Assembly: GCF_009696325.1 (NCBI RefSeq)
Contig: NZ_VUME01000009.1
Coordinates: 1 to 64,000, forward strand
Direction of reading: 5' to 3'
Length of the DNA: 64,000 bases
Origin: Collinsella sp. WCA1-178-WT-3 (M1)
GTDB taxonomy: Bacteria > Actinomycetota > Coriobacteriia > Coriobacteriales > Coriobacteriaceae
The translations under genes were made by a program, and so were the position numbers. Positions within the stretch are counted from its first letter, which is position 1. Every line of letters begins with the position of its first letter. The notes beneath the pieces are model-generated. The model did no database searches and had not been told where the DNA came from. It saw nothing but the letters and a program-made list of their open reading frames with translations. Positions 41,990 through 50,687 of the stretch are shown here, in pieces.

Positions 41990-43750
41990 GTGGCCGACCA
42001 GGACGTCAAGATGCTCATCGAGCGCATTATGGCCGAGGCCCGGACCCATCAGTCCGCCCGCTTCTCAAACGAAATCTATGCCGACGAGCCGATTCTCAAG
42101 ACCGGTCGACAGATGCAGAACTTCCTCCCCGACCAGTACCGCAAGATGCGCGAGATATCGCGCTGGCAAGATGATCCCAAAGGCGGCGCGGGACGTTGGC
42201 TATCGGAGGCGGAGCTCTTTTACCGCCAAGGCCTGCTGATGGCCGACTTCGAGGACGATTGTCCCTACAACGGCACCTTTAAGTCGTACTTTCCCACCTA
42301 CAATGCCATGAGCGATCGACAGTTGCGCGGCTACTTTACCTGGCGTGCCCAAGTGCGCCGCGGAACTGTCGAGGAAACGTCTACGTCTTTTGCCTTCCTG
42401 TATCTCTATGAGCTGATCTGCGGCATTGGCGTAGATGACCCACTCGATGGCTTTAGCAAAATCAAGGCCTTTTGGAACGCCTATCGTGCCTTCGAGCCCG
42501 GCATCGACCGGTTTGCACGCGTGTGGTTGCAAGATTACGCCGTTTTCCACGGGCTCGACCCCAAACTGCTTCGCGACTCTAAAACCGTCATGTTCGATAA
42601 CGCCCTTATCGAGCTGCGGCGCGCGGCTCGAGACCTTGCACCTGCACCGACGCCGCCGGACCTGGCGCCTGCGCGTCGCAAGACCTCCGAGCCTACGCTC
42701 CCCCTCCCGCCCGACGAGGCGGGCGAGGAGCGACTCATGGCCGCTATCAACGCCCTCTCCACGTATAACCTCAATAACTCTAGACTCGATCGCAGCCACC
42801 ATCGCGACCTACGCCACGTGGCATGTGCCGTGTACGTCCGCATGGCGCGCTACTATGACACGCATCGAAAGACCGGTATCGTGGCGAGCTTGTTTGGGGA
42901 GGAGACGGCCATGCCCTATACCATGTTTGCCTCGGCCGTGTTCTTTGCGCCCGAGCGCCACGAGGACTGCGAATACCGTCTTGACCCCATCCATATCTAC
43001 CGCTGCCAAAACGGTTTTTGGGAATGCATGCGAATTCACGGCAGCAGGCAAAAGAGCAGCAAGCTTGGTGAGATGATGCGCGCCTGCGACCAACGTCTGC
43101 GCCTGGCCCTAGCCCCCGCCCACCCCCTGAAGGAGGAGAAGATCCCCAAATATCTGGCCAAAATCATCGATGACGAGATCGTGGCATGGCTTTCGTGGGA
43201 TGCCGCACACCAGCCCGTCAAGATCGATATCGATTTGAGCCAGCTGGGGCACATTCGGAGCGCCGCCGCGCAAACGCGTGAAGCGCTTTTGATTGATGAG
43301 GAGCGCGAGGACGGCACGCCCGTGGAAGCCGAGGCAACGCTTATCGAGCAGCCGGGCCGCGAGTCTGCGCCCGGCATGACTGCCGAACCTGGCGAGATGA
43401 CCATACAGCAAGACGAACCCGACGAGCCGACTGTCTCCGCCGAAGAGTTTGGCGTCATGGCACCGCTCCTCGTGTCTGCGCCCGCACTCGTAACGCCCGC
43501 GTCTGCCGAAGCTACGAACAAACTCGCGCCCGCCGAAGATGCCTTTCTTCGCGCGCTCCTCGAGCAAAACACAGCGCAAGCGACATCGGCAGTGGAGAGG
43601 TCGGGCCAGAGTGAGGATATGCTCGTCGACAGCATCAACGAGACGCTCTTTGACCTGGTGGGAGACACCGTTATCGAGTTCGGCGCGGCAGGACCGCAAA
43701 TTATCGAGGATTACGAAGCAGACGTGAGAGGATACCTAGACCATGAGTGA
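41990..43750 (+). CDS. TerB N-terminal/TerB C-terminal domain protein
   Basis: A 586-residue cytosolic protein. The N-terminal ~200 residues have the TerB_N pattern (RWQDDPKGGAGRWLSEAELFYRQGLLMADFEDDC, RGYFTWRAQVRRG, FLYLYELICG), the middle is a separate domain, and the end (DSINETLFDLVGDTVIEF...IIEDYEADVRGYL) is TerB_C. A negatively charged disordered linker spans about 440-520. TerB-type domains occur in tellurite/stress and phage-defence contexts. GTG start with AGGAGAGGAG. It overlaps the ATPase gene by eight bases, so they work as a unit. Confidence 0.88.
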   Translation: MADQDVKMLIERIMAEARTHQSARFSNEIYADEPILKTGRQMQNFLPDQYRKMREISRWQDDPKGGAGRWLSEAELFYRQGLLMADFEDDCPYNGTFKSYFPTYNAMSDRQLRGYFTWRAQVRRGTVEETSTSFAFLYLYELICGIGVDDPLDGFSKIKAFWNAYRAFEPGIDRFARVWLQDYAVFHGLDPKLLRDSKTVMFDNALIELRRAARDLAPAPTPPDLAPARRKTSEPTLPLPPDEAGEERLMAAINALSTYNLNNSRLDRSHHRDLRHVACAVYVRMARYYDTHRKTGIVASLFGEETAMPYTMFASAVFFAPERHEDCEYRLDPIHIYRCQNGFWECMRIHGSRQKSSKLGEMMRACDQRLRLALAPAHPLKEEKIPKYLAKIIDDEIVAWLSWDAAHQPVKIDIDLSQLGHIRSAAAQTREALLIDEEREDGTPVEAEATLIEQPGRESAPGMTAEPGEMTIQQDEPDEPTVSAEEFGVMAPLLVSAPALVTPASAEATNKLAPAEDAFLRALLEQNTAQATSAVERSGQSEDMLVDSINETLFDLVGDTVIEFGAAGPQIIEDYEADVRGYLDHE

Positions 43751-45041
43751 TATCGCATCCGCAGCACCCCGCGTGCCCAAGCGCGTCGCTGCCGTCATTC
43801 TCAACTCACTCAAGGGCGGTGTGGTCCCGCGCATCGGCCTTCCCTATATCACCGTAGGGCGCGAGGTCGAGATCCGCGCCCTGCTCACCGATTTGAGTCT
43901 CATCGCCGACGGTGGCGCGAGCTTCCGGTTTCTGGTCGGTCGCTACGGCGCAGGCAAGAGCTTTTTGCTCCAGACCATCCGCACGCACGCCATGGGCGAG
44001 GGGTTCGTCGTCGCCGATGCCGACCTGTCGCCCGAGCGCCGCCTGCAGGGCGGTCAGGGGCAGGGCCTTGCCACCTACCGTGAGCTCATCCGCAACATAT
44101 CGACCAAGACGCGCCCCGAGGGCGGTGCGCTCAACCTTATTCTGGATCGCTGGGTCGCCTCGTGTGCCGACGTCGACGAGTCGGTCGTCAATGCCCAACT
44201 GGCCCCGCTCGAGGAGATGGTCCACGGCTTCGACTTCGCCCGCATGCTCCGCCGCTACCGCACGGCCGTATCCGAGGGCGATGAAGAGGCCATGAGCCGC
44301 ATAACCAAATGGATCCGCGGCGAATACCGCACCAAGAGCGAGGCTCGCGCCGAACTGGGTTCCTCAACCATCATCAGCGATGACGACTGGTACGACTACG
44401 TTAAACTCATTGCGCGCTTTTTGGTCTGCAGCGGCTACAAGGGCATGCTGGTGCTCATCGACGAACTCGTGAATCTGTATAAGATTCCCAACGCGATCAC
44501 GCGCCAATACAACTACGAGAAGATCCTGACCATGTACAACGACACGCTCCAGGGCAAGGCGCAGTACCTGGGCATGATCATGGGCGGCACGCCAACCTCC
44601 ATCGAAGACCGCCGCCGCGGTGTGTTCTCCTACGAGGCCCTGCGCAGCCGACTCGCTCAGGGCCGCTTTGCACGCGAGGACCTTAAGGACATGCTCGCGC
44701 CCATCATCCGTCTGCAGCCACTCACCTACGAAGAGTTGCTGGTGCTGATCGAAAAACTCATGCAAATTCACGCCGGCTACTTTGGCTGGACGCCCACGCT
44801 TACCGAGAGCGACCTGGTGGACTTCCTCAAGATTGAGTTCGGTCGCGTGGGAGCCGACACGCATCTGACGCCGCGCGAAGTCATTCGTGACTTTATCGAG
44901 CTGCTCGACATCCTATGCCAAAACCCCGACGCCAACGTGGCCGAGCTGCTGCAAAGCGTCGGCGGTGACGCGCCAGCAGCCGCAACAGACGACACCGGCA
45001 CCGCAGGCGCCGACCGCAACTTCGCCGAATTCGCCATCTAA
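43743..45041 (+). CDS. BrxD-like P-loop ATPase (DUF2791 type)
   Basis: A 432-residue ATPase: Walker A GRYGAGKS (66-73), Walker B GMLVLIDELVNLYK (Asp240-Glu241) and the BREX-ATPase-like segments MYNDTLQGKAQYLGMIMGGTP and RRGVFSYEALRSRLA. The best family match I can name is the DUF2791/BrxD group, the ATPase that accompanies an Lhr-like helicase in type 2 BREX. The final ~25 residues are Ala/Asp/Thr-rich. It sits between a TerB_N protein and an Lhr-like helicase; its stop codon lies inside a 12-bp-arm palindrome. Confidence 0.87.
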   Translation: MSDIASAAPRVPKRVAAVILNSLKGGVVPRIGLPYITVGREVEIRALLTDLSLIADGGASFRFLVGRYGAGKSFLLQTIRTHAMGEGFVVADADLSPERRLQGGQGQGLATYRELIRNISTKTRPEGGALNLILDRWVASCADVDESVVNAQLAPLEEMVHGFDFARMLRRYRTAVSEGDEEAMSRITKWIRGEYRTKSEARAELGSSTIISDDDWYDYVKLIARFLVCSGYKGMLVLIDELVNLYKIPNAITRQYNYEKILTMYNDTLQGKAQYLGMIMGGTPTSIEDRRRGVFSYEALRSRLAQGRFAREDLKDMLAPIIRLQPLTYEELLVLIEKLMQIHAGYFGWTPTLTESDLVDFLKIEFGRVGADTHLTPREVIRDFIELLDILCQNPDANVAELLQSVGGDAPAAATDDTGTAGADRNFAEFAI

Positions 45042-45076
45042 CCTGCCAAAAAGGGACAGGTTTATTTTGGCAGGTT
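45040..45076. repeat. Palindrome at the ATPase stop codon
   Basis: AACCTGCCAAAA (45040-45051) and TTTTGGCAGGTT (45065-45076) are perfect 12-base arms around a 13-base loop that carries GGGACAGG. TTATC follows. It includes the last bases of the ATPase stop codon and lies 81 bases before the helicase start, so it may act as a partial terminator or mRNA-processing site inside the operon. Confidence 0.75.
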
Positions 45077-45157
45077 TTATCTGGGAAAACATTGAAGCAG
45101 TCATGCAGCAAGCCACTGCCCGCCGCGTTGAGAGATTCGCTTTTGAAAGGAGGCCCC

Positions 45158-47602
45158 GTGAACGCCTTTGACCGCTACGCCCCGTTTATCCAAGACTTCA
45201 TCTACTCCCACGATTGGGAGAGCCTCCGCTCCATTCAGGTTGCGGCGGCAGATGCCATCTTTAACACACAAGACAATGTGCTCCTGACGGCATCCACGGC
45301 TTCCGGCAAAACCGAGGCGGCCTTCTTTCCCATCCTGACCGAGTTTTGGGAGAAGCCGCCCGCGAGCGTGGGCGCCCTCTACATCGGCCCCCTCAAGGCG
45401 CTCATCAATGATCAGTTCGTCCGCCTTAACGACCTCTGCGAAGAGGCCGATATCCCTGTCTGGCACTGGCATGGCGATGTCTCGCAGTCGCACAAGGCTA
45501 AGCTCATCAAAAAGCCGAGCGGCATCTTGCAGATTACGCCCGAGTCACTCGAGGCGCTCCTGATCCATAAGCACATGGCGATCCCGCGCATGTTTTGCGA
45601 CCTGCGCTATGTGGTCATCGACGAGGTCCACTCGCTCATGCGCGGCGACCGTGGCGGGCAGACGCTCTGCCTTATCGAGCGACTCTCGCGCATGGCCGGC
45701 GTGCAGCCTCGCCGCATTGGCCTTTCGGCCACCATCGGCGACCCCGAGCGCACGGGCGCTTTTCTCTCACAGGGAACGGGACGTGACTGCGTTATCCCTC
45801 GTTTTGAGGAACCGCGCCGCGTATGGCGCATCTCCATGGAGCACTTCTACAACTCGGGTCCCCAGGCACAGCAGCGGGGATTCGAGAGCATGGGTCCTCA
45901 AGAGGCCGAAGTGCTTGCCTCCGAGCGCATTGAGGCAGCGGCACCCACGGCGCTGCCGGCCGACACCCAAGGCATGTGCCACAGCGGACAGCCCACACAG
46001 GACAAGCGCCGTCAACGTCGCGAACGGGCACAGGGTAAGGCTACCTCCGGGAACCGCTGCACTTCTTCGGCCCCCGAGGGCGAAGTCGACATCCCCCGGG
46101 CCGCCGAGCAAGCGCTCCTCAACCCCACCGACACCGCACCCGACAACGCCGATCCCGGCATGGGCTATATCTTCGAACACACCCGCGGGCGCAAGTGTCT
46201 GGTCTTTGCCAACTCGCGCGAGGAGGCAGAGGCCGTATGTTCCATGCTGCGCAGCTACTGCGAGAGCCGACACGAGCCTGACCGTTTCCTCATCCATCAC
46301 GGCAATCTTTCGGCATCGTTGCGCGAGACGGCAGAAGAGCTCATGCGCGATGAGGAGCAGGCACAGACGACCGTCACCACCTCTACGCTTGAGCTTGGCA
46401 TCGATATCGGCCGTCTGGAGCGTGCATTTCAGATCGATGCGCCATTTACCGTCAGTTCCTTTTTGCAGCGAATGGGCCGCACGGGACGCCGCGACCTTCC
46501 GCCCGAGATGTGGTTTGTCATGCGCGAGGAAGAGCCCGAGCCGCGCACGATGATGCCCGAAACCATTCCGTGGAAGCTCCTGCAGGGCATCGCACTCGTA
46601 CAACTCTATCGCGAGGAAAAGTGGGTCGAGCCGCCCGAGCTCGATCGACTCCCCTACAGTCTGCTCTATCACCAGACTATGTCGACGCTTGCCAGCACCG
46701 GAGAGCTCACGCCGGCAGAACTTGCCCAGCGCGTGCTCACGCTCAGTTATTTCCACCGCGTCTCAGCCGATGACTATCGCGTGCTGCTGCGCCACCTCAT
46801 TAAGATCGACCATATCCAGGTCACCGAGGGCGGCGGGCTCATCGTGGGCCTCGCGGGCGAGCGCATCATCAACAATTTTAAGTTCTACGCCGTGTTCCAG
46901 GAAAACGAGGAGTTCACCGTCCGCAGCGAGTCGGCCGAGCTGGGCACGATCGTCAATCCCCCACCGCCCGGTGAACGCATCGCCATCGCCGGGCACTGCT
47001 GGATTGTCGAGGAAGTGGACTGGAAGCGCCATACCGTCTTTGCTACGCAGGTCAAGGGCCGTGTGCCGGCCTACTTTGGCGACTGCCCCGGCGACATCAA
47101 CACGCATGTACTCGAGCGCATGCGTAAAGCGCTCAACGAACATGCCGCGTATCCGTACCTTATGGGTAACGCGCGGGCCCGCTTGGCGCAGGCTCGCCAT
47201 ACGGCCGAGATTTCGGGTGCGGGCACTAGGCCACTCATTAACCTGGGCGGCGACACCTGGGTGCTCTTCCCCTGGCTGGGCAGCTATGCCTTTTTGGCGC
47301 TCGAGCGCATGCTCAAGATTAAATGTGCCGCGGAGCTGGGCCTTCGCGGACTCGACCCGTCGCGCCCGTACTTTATGCAGTTTAAGATGAAGGCCGACGA
47401 AGAGACGTTCTTTGAGATACTCACCGCCGAGGCCGAGAAGGACTTCGATCCCATCGAGCTCGTCTATCCCGGCGAGGTGCCTTACTTTGATCGTTACGAT
47501 GAGTTCGTTCCCGAAGAGCTCGTGCGTAAGGGCTTTGCCGAAGGCGTGCTCGACATAGAGGGTATGAAGCAGCGTGTCCGCAGCTGGCGCGACCACGCCT
47601 AA
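45158..47602 (+). CDS. Lhr/BrxHI-like superfamily 2 helicase
   Basis: An 814-residue DEAD/DEAH-type helicase: motif I TASTASGKT (44-52), Ia IGPLKALINDQF, II VIDEVH (155-158 DEVH), III SATI, then a long acidic/basic insertion of ~90 residues, and the second RecA lobe with LVFANSREEAE, STLELGIDIG and QRMGRTGRR. A ~350-residue C-terminal region continues as in Lhr-like proteins. It would translocate on DNA or RNA using ATP. GTG at 45158 follows AAAGGAGG; the frame is open 22 codons further. Third gene of the TerB-ATPase-helicase unit. Confidence 0.9.
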   Translation: MNAFDRYAPFIQDFIYSHDWESLRSIQVAAADAIFNTQDNVLLTASTASGKTEAAFFPILTEFWEKPPASVGALYIGPLKALINDQFVRLNDLCEEADIPVWHWHGDVSQSHKAKLIKKPSGILQITPESLEALLIHKHMAIPRMFCDLRYVVIDEVHSLMRGDRGGQTLCLIERLSRMAGVQPRRIGLSATIGDPERTGAFLSQGTGRDCVIPRFEEPRRVWRISMEHFYNSGPQAQQRGFESMGPQEAEVLASERIEAAAPTALPADTQGMCHSGQPTQDKRRQRRERAQGKATSGNRCTSSAPEGEVDIPRAAEQALLNPTDTAPDNADPGMGYIFEHTRGRKCLVFANSREEAEAVCSMLRSYCESRHEPDRFLIHHGNLSASLRETAEELMRDEEQAQTTVTTSTLELGIDIGRLERAFQIDAPFTVSSFLQRMGRTGRRDLPPEMWFVMREEEPEPRTMMPETIPWKLLQGIALVQLYREEKWVEPPELDRLPYSLLYHQTMSTLASTGELTPAELAQRVLTLSYFHRVSADDYRVLLRHLIKIDHIQVTEGGGLIVGLAGERIINNFKFYAVFQENEEFTVRSESAELGTIVNPPPPGERIAIAGHCWIVEEVDWKRHTVFATQVKGRVPAYFGDCPGDINTHVLERMRKALNEHAAYPYLMGNARARLAQARHTAEISGAGTRPLINLGGDTWVLFPWLGSYAFLALERMLKIKCAAELGLRGLDPSRPYFMQFKMKADEETFFEILTAEAEKDFDPIELVYPGEVPYFDRYDEFVPEELVRKGFAEGVLDIEGMKQRVRSWRDHA

Positions 47603-47619
47603 AACGGGGCTGACTATAT

Positions 47620-47731
47620 GAGCAGTCAATTTGGGACGGGGCTATTTTAGCTGCCCTTGCAGGTAAGGCGAAAGGTTTGGCCGATTAGCGGCAGGGATAG
47701 CTAAAATAGCCCCGTCCCAAATTGACTGCTC
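47620..47731. repeat. 112-bp element with 33-bp perfect inverted repeats
   Basis: The 33 bases at 47620-47652 are the exact reverse complement of 47699-47731 (outer ends GAGCAGTCAATTTGGGACGG and its complement). The 46-base interior contains GCAGGTAAGG and can extend the stem with GCCC/GGC pairs. A degraded copy of the right arm follows at about 47760-47793 and a fragment (ACGGGGCTGACT) precedes at 47604. It fills the gap between the convergent helicase and spermidine-synthase-like genes. Confidence 0.88.
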
Positions 47732-47806
47732 CCGATGTGGAGCGAGCCGGCATCCGAAAGCAGCTAAAAAGCCCCGTCCCAGAAAGACTGGTCGCAGAAA
47801 GACGCG

Positions 47807-48682
47807 CTAGTCGTGAAGGACGGCGCCGAGGAAGTCGGCGTCAAAGGGCACGGCTTCGGCAAAGACATAGTCGCCGTCGCTGGCGATGAGCAGGCAGTTT
47901 TCCTCGCCGCCGAACTCTGTATCGCCACAGGGGACCACCCAGGCGTGGGCGAATACCTCGAGTGCCGTGGCAGCGCAGTCGCGCAGGAACGTTACATCGC
48001 TCCCCTCGTTTGCACTCACGATATTGGCAACGTAGATACCCCCGGGGTTCAGGCTGCCCCGCACTAAACGCAACGCCTCAACCGTCGCCAGCTCGCGTAC
48101 GGGCTCGGCACCGCCAAAGCAATCGCTCACGACCACGTCGTAGCGACGATGGCCCACGCTCGTCACACCCAGATACGAGCGAGCCTCAGCGGTTATCACC
48201 CGCAGGCGATCGCCCGCCGCGCGCTCTAGCTCGTCTAGGTAGAACCAGCGGCGCGCCAGGCGCGTAATCTCTCCGTCATACTCGATAACGTCCATGCGCA
48301 GGCCCTCGTGCGACATCAGCGCAAATTTGGGATAGGCAAACCCGCCGCCACCTAGCATAAGCATACGACTGATACCGTGACCATAAACGTCACGCATCGC
48401 ATCCTCGGCCTCAAACACGTCGTCAAACGCGCGATAATACGCAAAGACGGGCTCCGCCCAGCGCTCGCCGACGTAACTCGCGCTTTGGTAGACACCGCCT
48501 TGCACCAATACGCGGACTTCATCGCCGCCCTCATCGTGCACGCGTTTCACACGCGCCAACCCATTGCGGGTTCGCGTGACCTGCAGGCAGGCAGCACGAA
48601 CAGCGACGGCAGCCGCGCCCAGCGCCGCGGCTCCCAGAGCAACGCCGGCAACAACGCCGGCAGAAACACTCGGCTTGTTCAT
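47807..48682 (-). CDS. Spermidine synthase-like methyltransferase-fold protein with N-terminal membrane anchor
   Basis: A 291-residue protein with one hydrophobic segment (about 8-32), then a Rossmann methyltransferase fold: LMLGGGGFAYPK (109-119), DVIEYDGEI (acidic end of strand 2), AEARSYL and VVVSDCFGG. This is the layout of spermidine synthase-like proteins, which are often not true polyamine synthases. With the anchor, the catalytic part would sit at the membrane. Its ATG directly follows the elp3 stop codon (TAG ATG), so it is coupled to elp3. Confidence 0.8.
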   Translation of the reverse strand: MNKPSVSAGVVAGVALGAAALGAAAVAVRAACLQVTRTRNGLARVKRVHDEGGDEVRVLVQGGVYQSASYVGERWAEPVFAYYRAFDDVFEAEDAMRDVYGHGISRMLMLGGGGFAYPKFALMSHEGLRMDVIEYDGEITRLARRWFYLDELERAAGDRLRVITAEARSYLGVTSVGHRRYDVVVSDCFGGAEPVRELATVEALRLVRGSLNPGGIYVANIVSANEGSDVTFLRDCAATALEVFAHAWVVPCGDTEFGGEENCLLIASDGDYVFAEAVPFDADFLGAVLHD

Positions 48683-50590
48683 CTAGAGCTCCTTTTGCAG
48701 ATAAAGGCCATGGTCATAAAATCCAAGATGGCGATAGTACTCGCGCGTGCCGATCGCGCTGATCACGTTGATGTGCGTATAGCCCGCGTCCCGAGCAATA
48801 TGGCACGCACGCTCCACCAGCGACCGCCCCAACCCGTGATGCTGCGCCGCCTGGCCCTGGTCGCCCACGCGCGCCGCCATGCCGTACACGTGCACCTCGC
48901 GAATCATCGCCTCGTCCGGCGTCGTCGGCAACTCGTCCGCATGCGCGGCAACAAACGAATGGTCGGGCAGCGACAGGCGCAAAAAGCCCGCAATCTTGCC
49001 CTGCGGCGTCACCCACTGCAAAAAGCGCTCGTGCGTCACCGGCGTCTCGTACGCCACATCCTCGTCAAGGGTCAGCTCATCCAAGTCGGCACCCGCCGTG
49101 CTGATCTCGCGATAGCGAATCTCACGCACCGTCGCACCGTCGCCCCGAGCAGCCAGGCGGTTCTCAACGAGCTGACGCAGGTTGGGCTTCTTGTTGCCCA
49201 CCATAATGTCGTCGGAGCTAAAATCGCGGATCATGCGGCTGATACGGCAGAACGGCGGCGTCACCACGATGTCATCGGCCAGCACGTCGAGCAGCTCCTC
49301 CTCGGTATAGGGACGCCACTCGCCGCGCTCGTAACAGCCCACCAGACGCGAGCCCTCGATGAGCGCGCACGGGTAGACCTTGACCTCGTCGGGCATAAAG
49401 GCCTCTTCGGTCACAAAGCGTTCGTAGTCGCGCTTGTCCCCCTCGGGCGTGGCGCCCAGCAGGTTAAGCATAAAATGCGCATGGATCTTAAAGCCAAACA
49501 GGCGCGCAAGCGAAAACGCCCGCTCGATTTGCCCCACCGAAATGCGACGCTCGTTGATATCGAGCAGGTACTGGTCGAGGCTCTGGATGCCCATCTGGAT
49601 CTTGGTGCAGCCCAGGCGGCGGATGAGCGTAAGCGCCTGCGGCGTTACAGCATCGGGGCGCGTCTCGATAACGAGTCCCACCACGCGATGCTTCGCCGTC
49701 TCGTTGATGCGCTGCTGACGCTCGAGCTCCTCCATCGTTGCCGTCTGCCACTCGGTGACCTCGCCCCACGGCGTACCGGGGCCGTACAGACGACGCACCG
49801 CACGGTTATAGCCGCCCACGGCAGCATCCACACGCTCCTGCTCGTCGGCAACGCCGGCAGCGAGCTCGGCCTCGTCTGTCGCAATGCCGGCAGCCCGATA
49901 GCGCTCGCGGCGCTCCGCTACCACCGGCGGCAGGGCATCGGCGGGTGCATCGTCGAGCAGACGCCCCGCCTCGGCACGGCTGACACCCGGACGCGCCAAC
50001 ATGGGGTTGGCCGCCACGCCGGCGACGGCATCGTCATTGAGCGCACGGAAAAGCTCCGACATAAACCATGTCTGATAGCCTTCCGGATAGTCGCTCCAGG
50101 TGCCACCGAGCACAATGAGCTCAATCTTATCGGTCGCATGCCCCATCTGCGAAAGCGCGGTCAGACGAGCGCTCACCTGCAGATACGGATCGAAGCAATT
50201 TTGCTCCGCACGGGCGCACGCGGGCTCGGCATGCAAATAGCTTTTGGGCATACGCAGGTCGTTGGGGCAAAACAGGCAATCGCCCGAGCACGGCCACGGC
50301 TTGGTGATGACGGTAATGGTCGCTACGCCCGAAGCCGTGCGGCGCGGCTTCATGCGTAGCACCTGCAGCAGTTGACGTTCCAGATCGGCATCGACATTCC
50401 ACGCAGCCCAACGAGCCGGATCCTCACGTTTAACCCGCTGGTAGAACGGCAGCAGACGGCGCTTGGCCAGATCGCGCTTGTCGGCACCCTCACGGCGTGC
50501 CTCGGCATGTATCAGTTTGACGAGCGCCTTGTCGTCTACGGTCTCGCCGCGACGCAGGGCCTCAAGTATGTTCAAGATAATCTGTTCCAT
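48683..50590 (-). CDS. elp3: Elp3: tRNA U34 carboxymethyl-type radical SAM/acetyltransferase
   Basis: A 635-residue bacterial Elp3. The radical SAM cluster is CSGDCLFC (Cys101, 105, 108), preceded by TITVITKPWP and followed by MPKSYL. Later segments GGTWSDYPEGYQ, KIQMGIQSLDQYLL and HAHFMLNLLG are diagnostic. The C-terminal ~150 residues form a GNAT acetyltransferase (VHVYGMAARVGDQGQAAQHHGLG). Elp3 uses acetyl-CoA and SAM radicals to build the cm5 group on wobble uridines. It is uncommon in bacteria. A Trm9-like methyltransferase gene lies 2 kb away. Confidence 0.95.
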   Translation of the reverse strand: MEQIILNILEALRRGETVDDKALVKLIHAEARREGADKRDLAKRRLLPFYQRVKREDPARWAAWNVDADLERQLLQVLRMKPRRTASGVATITVITKPWPCSGDCLFCPNDLRMPKSYLHAEPACARAEQNCFDPYLQVSARLTALSQMGHATDKIELIVLGGTWSDYPEGYQTWFMSELFRALNDDAVAGVAANPMLARPGVSRAEAGRLLDDAPADALPPVVAERRERYRAAGIATDEAELAAGVADEQERVDAAVGGYNRAVRRLYGPGTPWGEVTEWQTATMEELERQQRINETAKHRVVGLVIETRPDAVTPQALTLIRRLGCTKIQMGIQSLDQYLLDINERRISVGQIERAFSLARLFGFKIHAHFMLNLLGATPEGDKRDYERFVTEEAFMPDEVKVYPCALIEGSRLVGCYERGEWRPYTEEELLDVLADDIVVTPPFCRISRMIRDFSSDDIMVGNKKPNLRQLVENRLAARGDGATVREIRYREISTAGADLDELTLDEDVAYETPVTHERFLQWVTPQGKIAGFLRLSLPDHSFVAAHADELPTTPDEAMIREVHVYGMAARVGDQGQAAQHHGLGRSLVERACHIARDAGYTHINVISAIGTREYYRHLGFYDHGLYLQKEL

Positions 50591-50601
50591 GCCCCCATTG
50601 T

Positions 50602-50641
50602 AAAGGCAAAGGCGCCGGAGCCCGTCACGGCTTCGGCGCCT
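50602..50641 (-). terminator. Terminator after the XRE-DUF4097 operon
   Basis: On the minus strand GGCGCCGAAGCC pairs with GGGCTCCGGCGCC (minor mismatch) and is followed by TTTGCCTTT. It lies about 45 bases after the DUF4097 stop and shortly before elp3 begins. Confidence 0.75.
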
Positions 50642-50687
50642 TCATCAAAGAGCACGCCTATATGTACCGATCTCCGAAAACCGCGTG

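Noticed and set aside
41990..43750. Tellurite-resistance gene cluster
   Set aside because: TerB_N/TerB_C domains are present, but no TerC, TerD or TerA genes are near; the ATPase and helicase partners point elsewhere.
48377..50359. 660-codon plus-strand open frame
   Set aside because: Antisense to elp3 and to the spermidine-synthase-like gene; Arg/His/Leu-rich composition typical of shadow frames.
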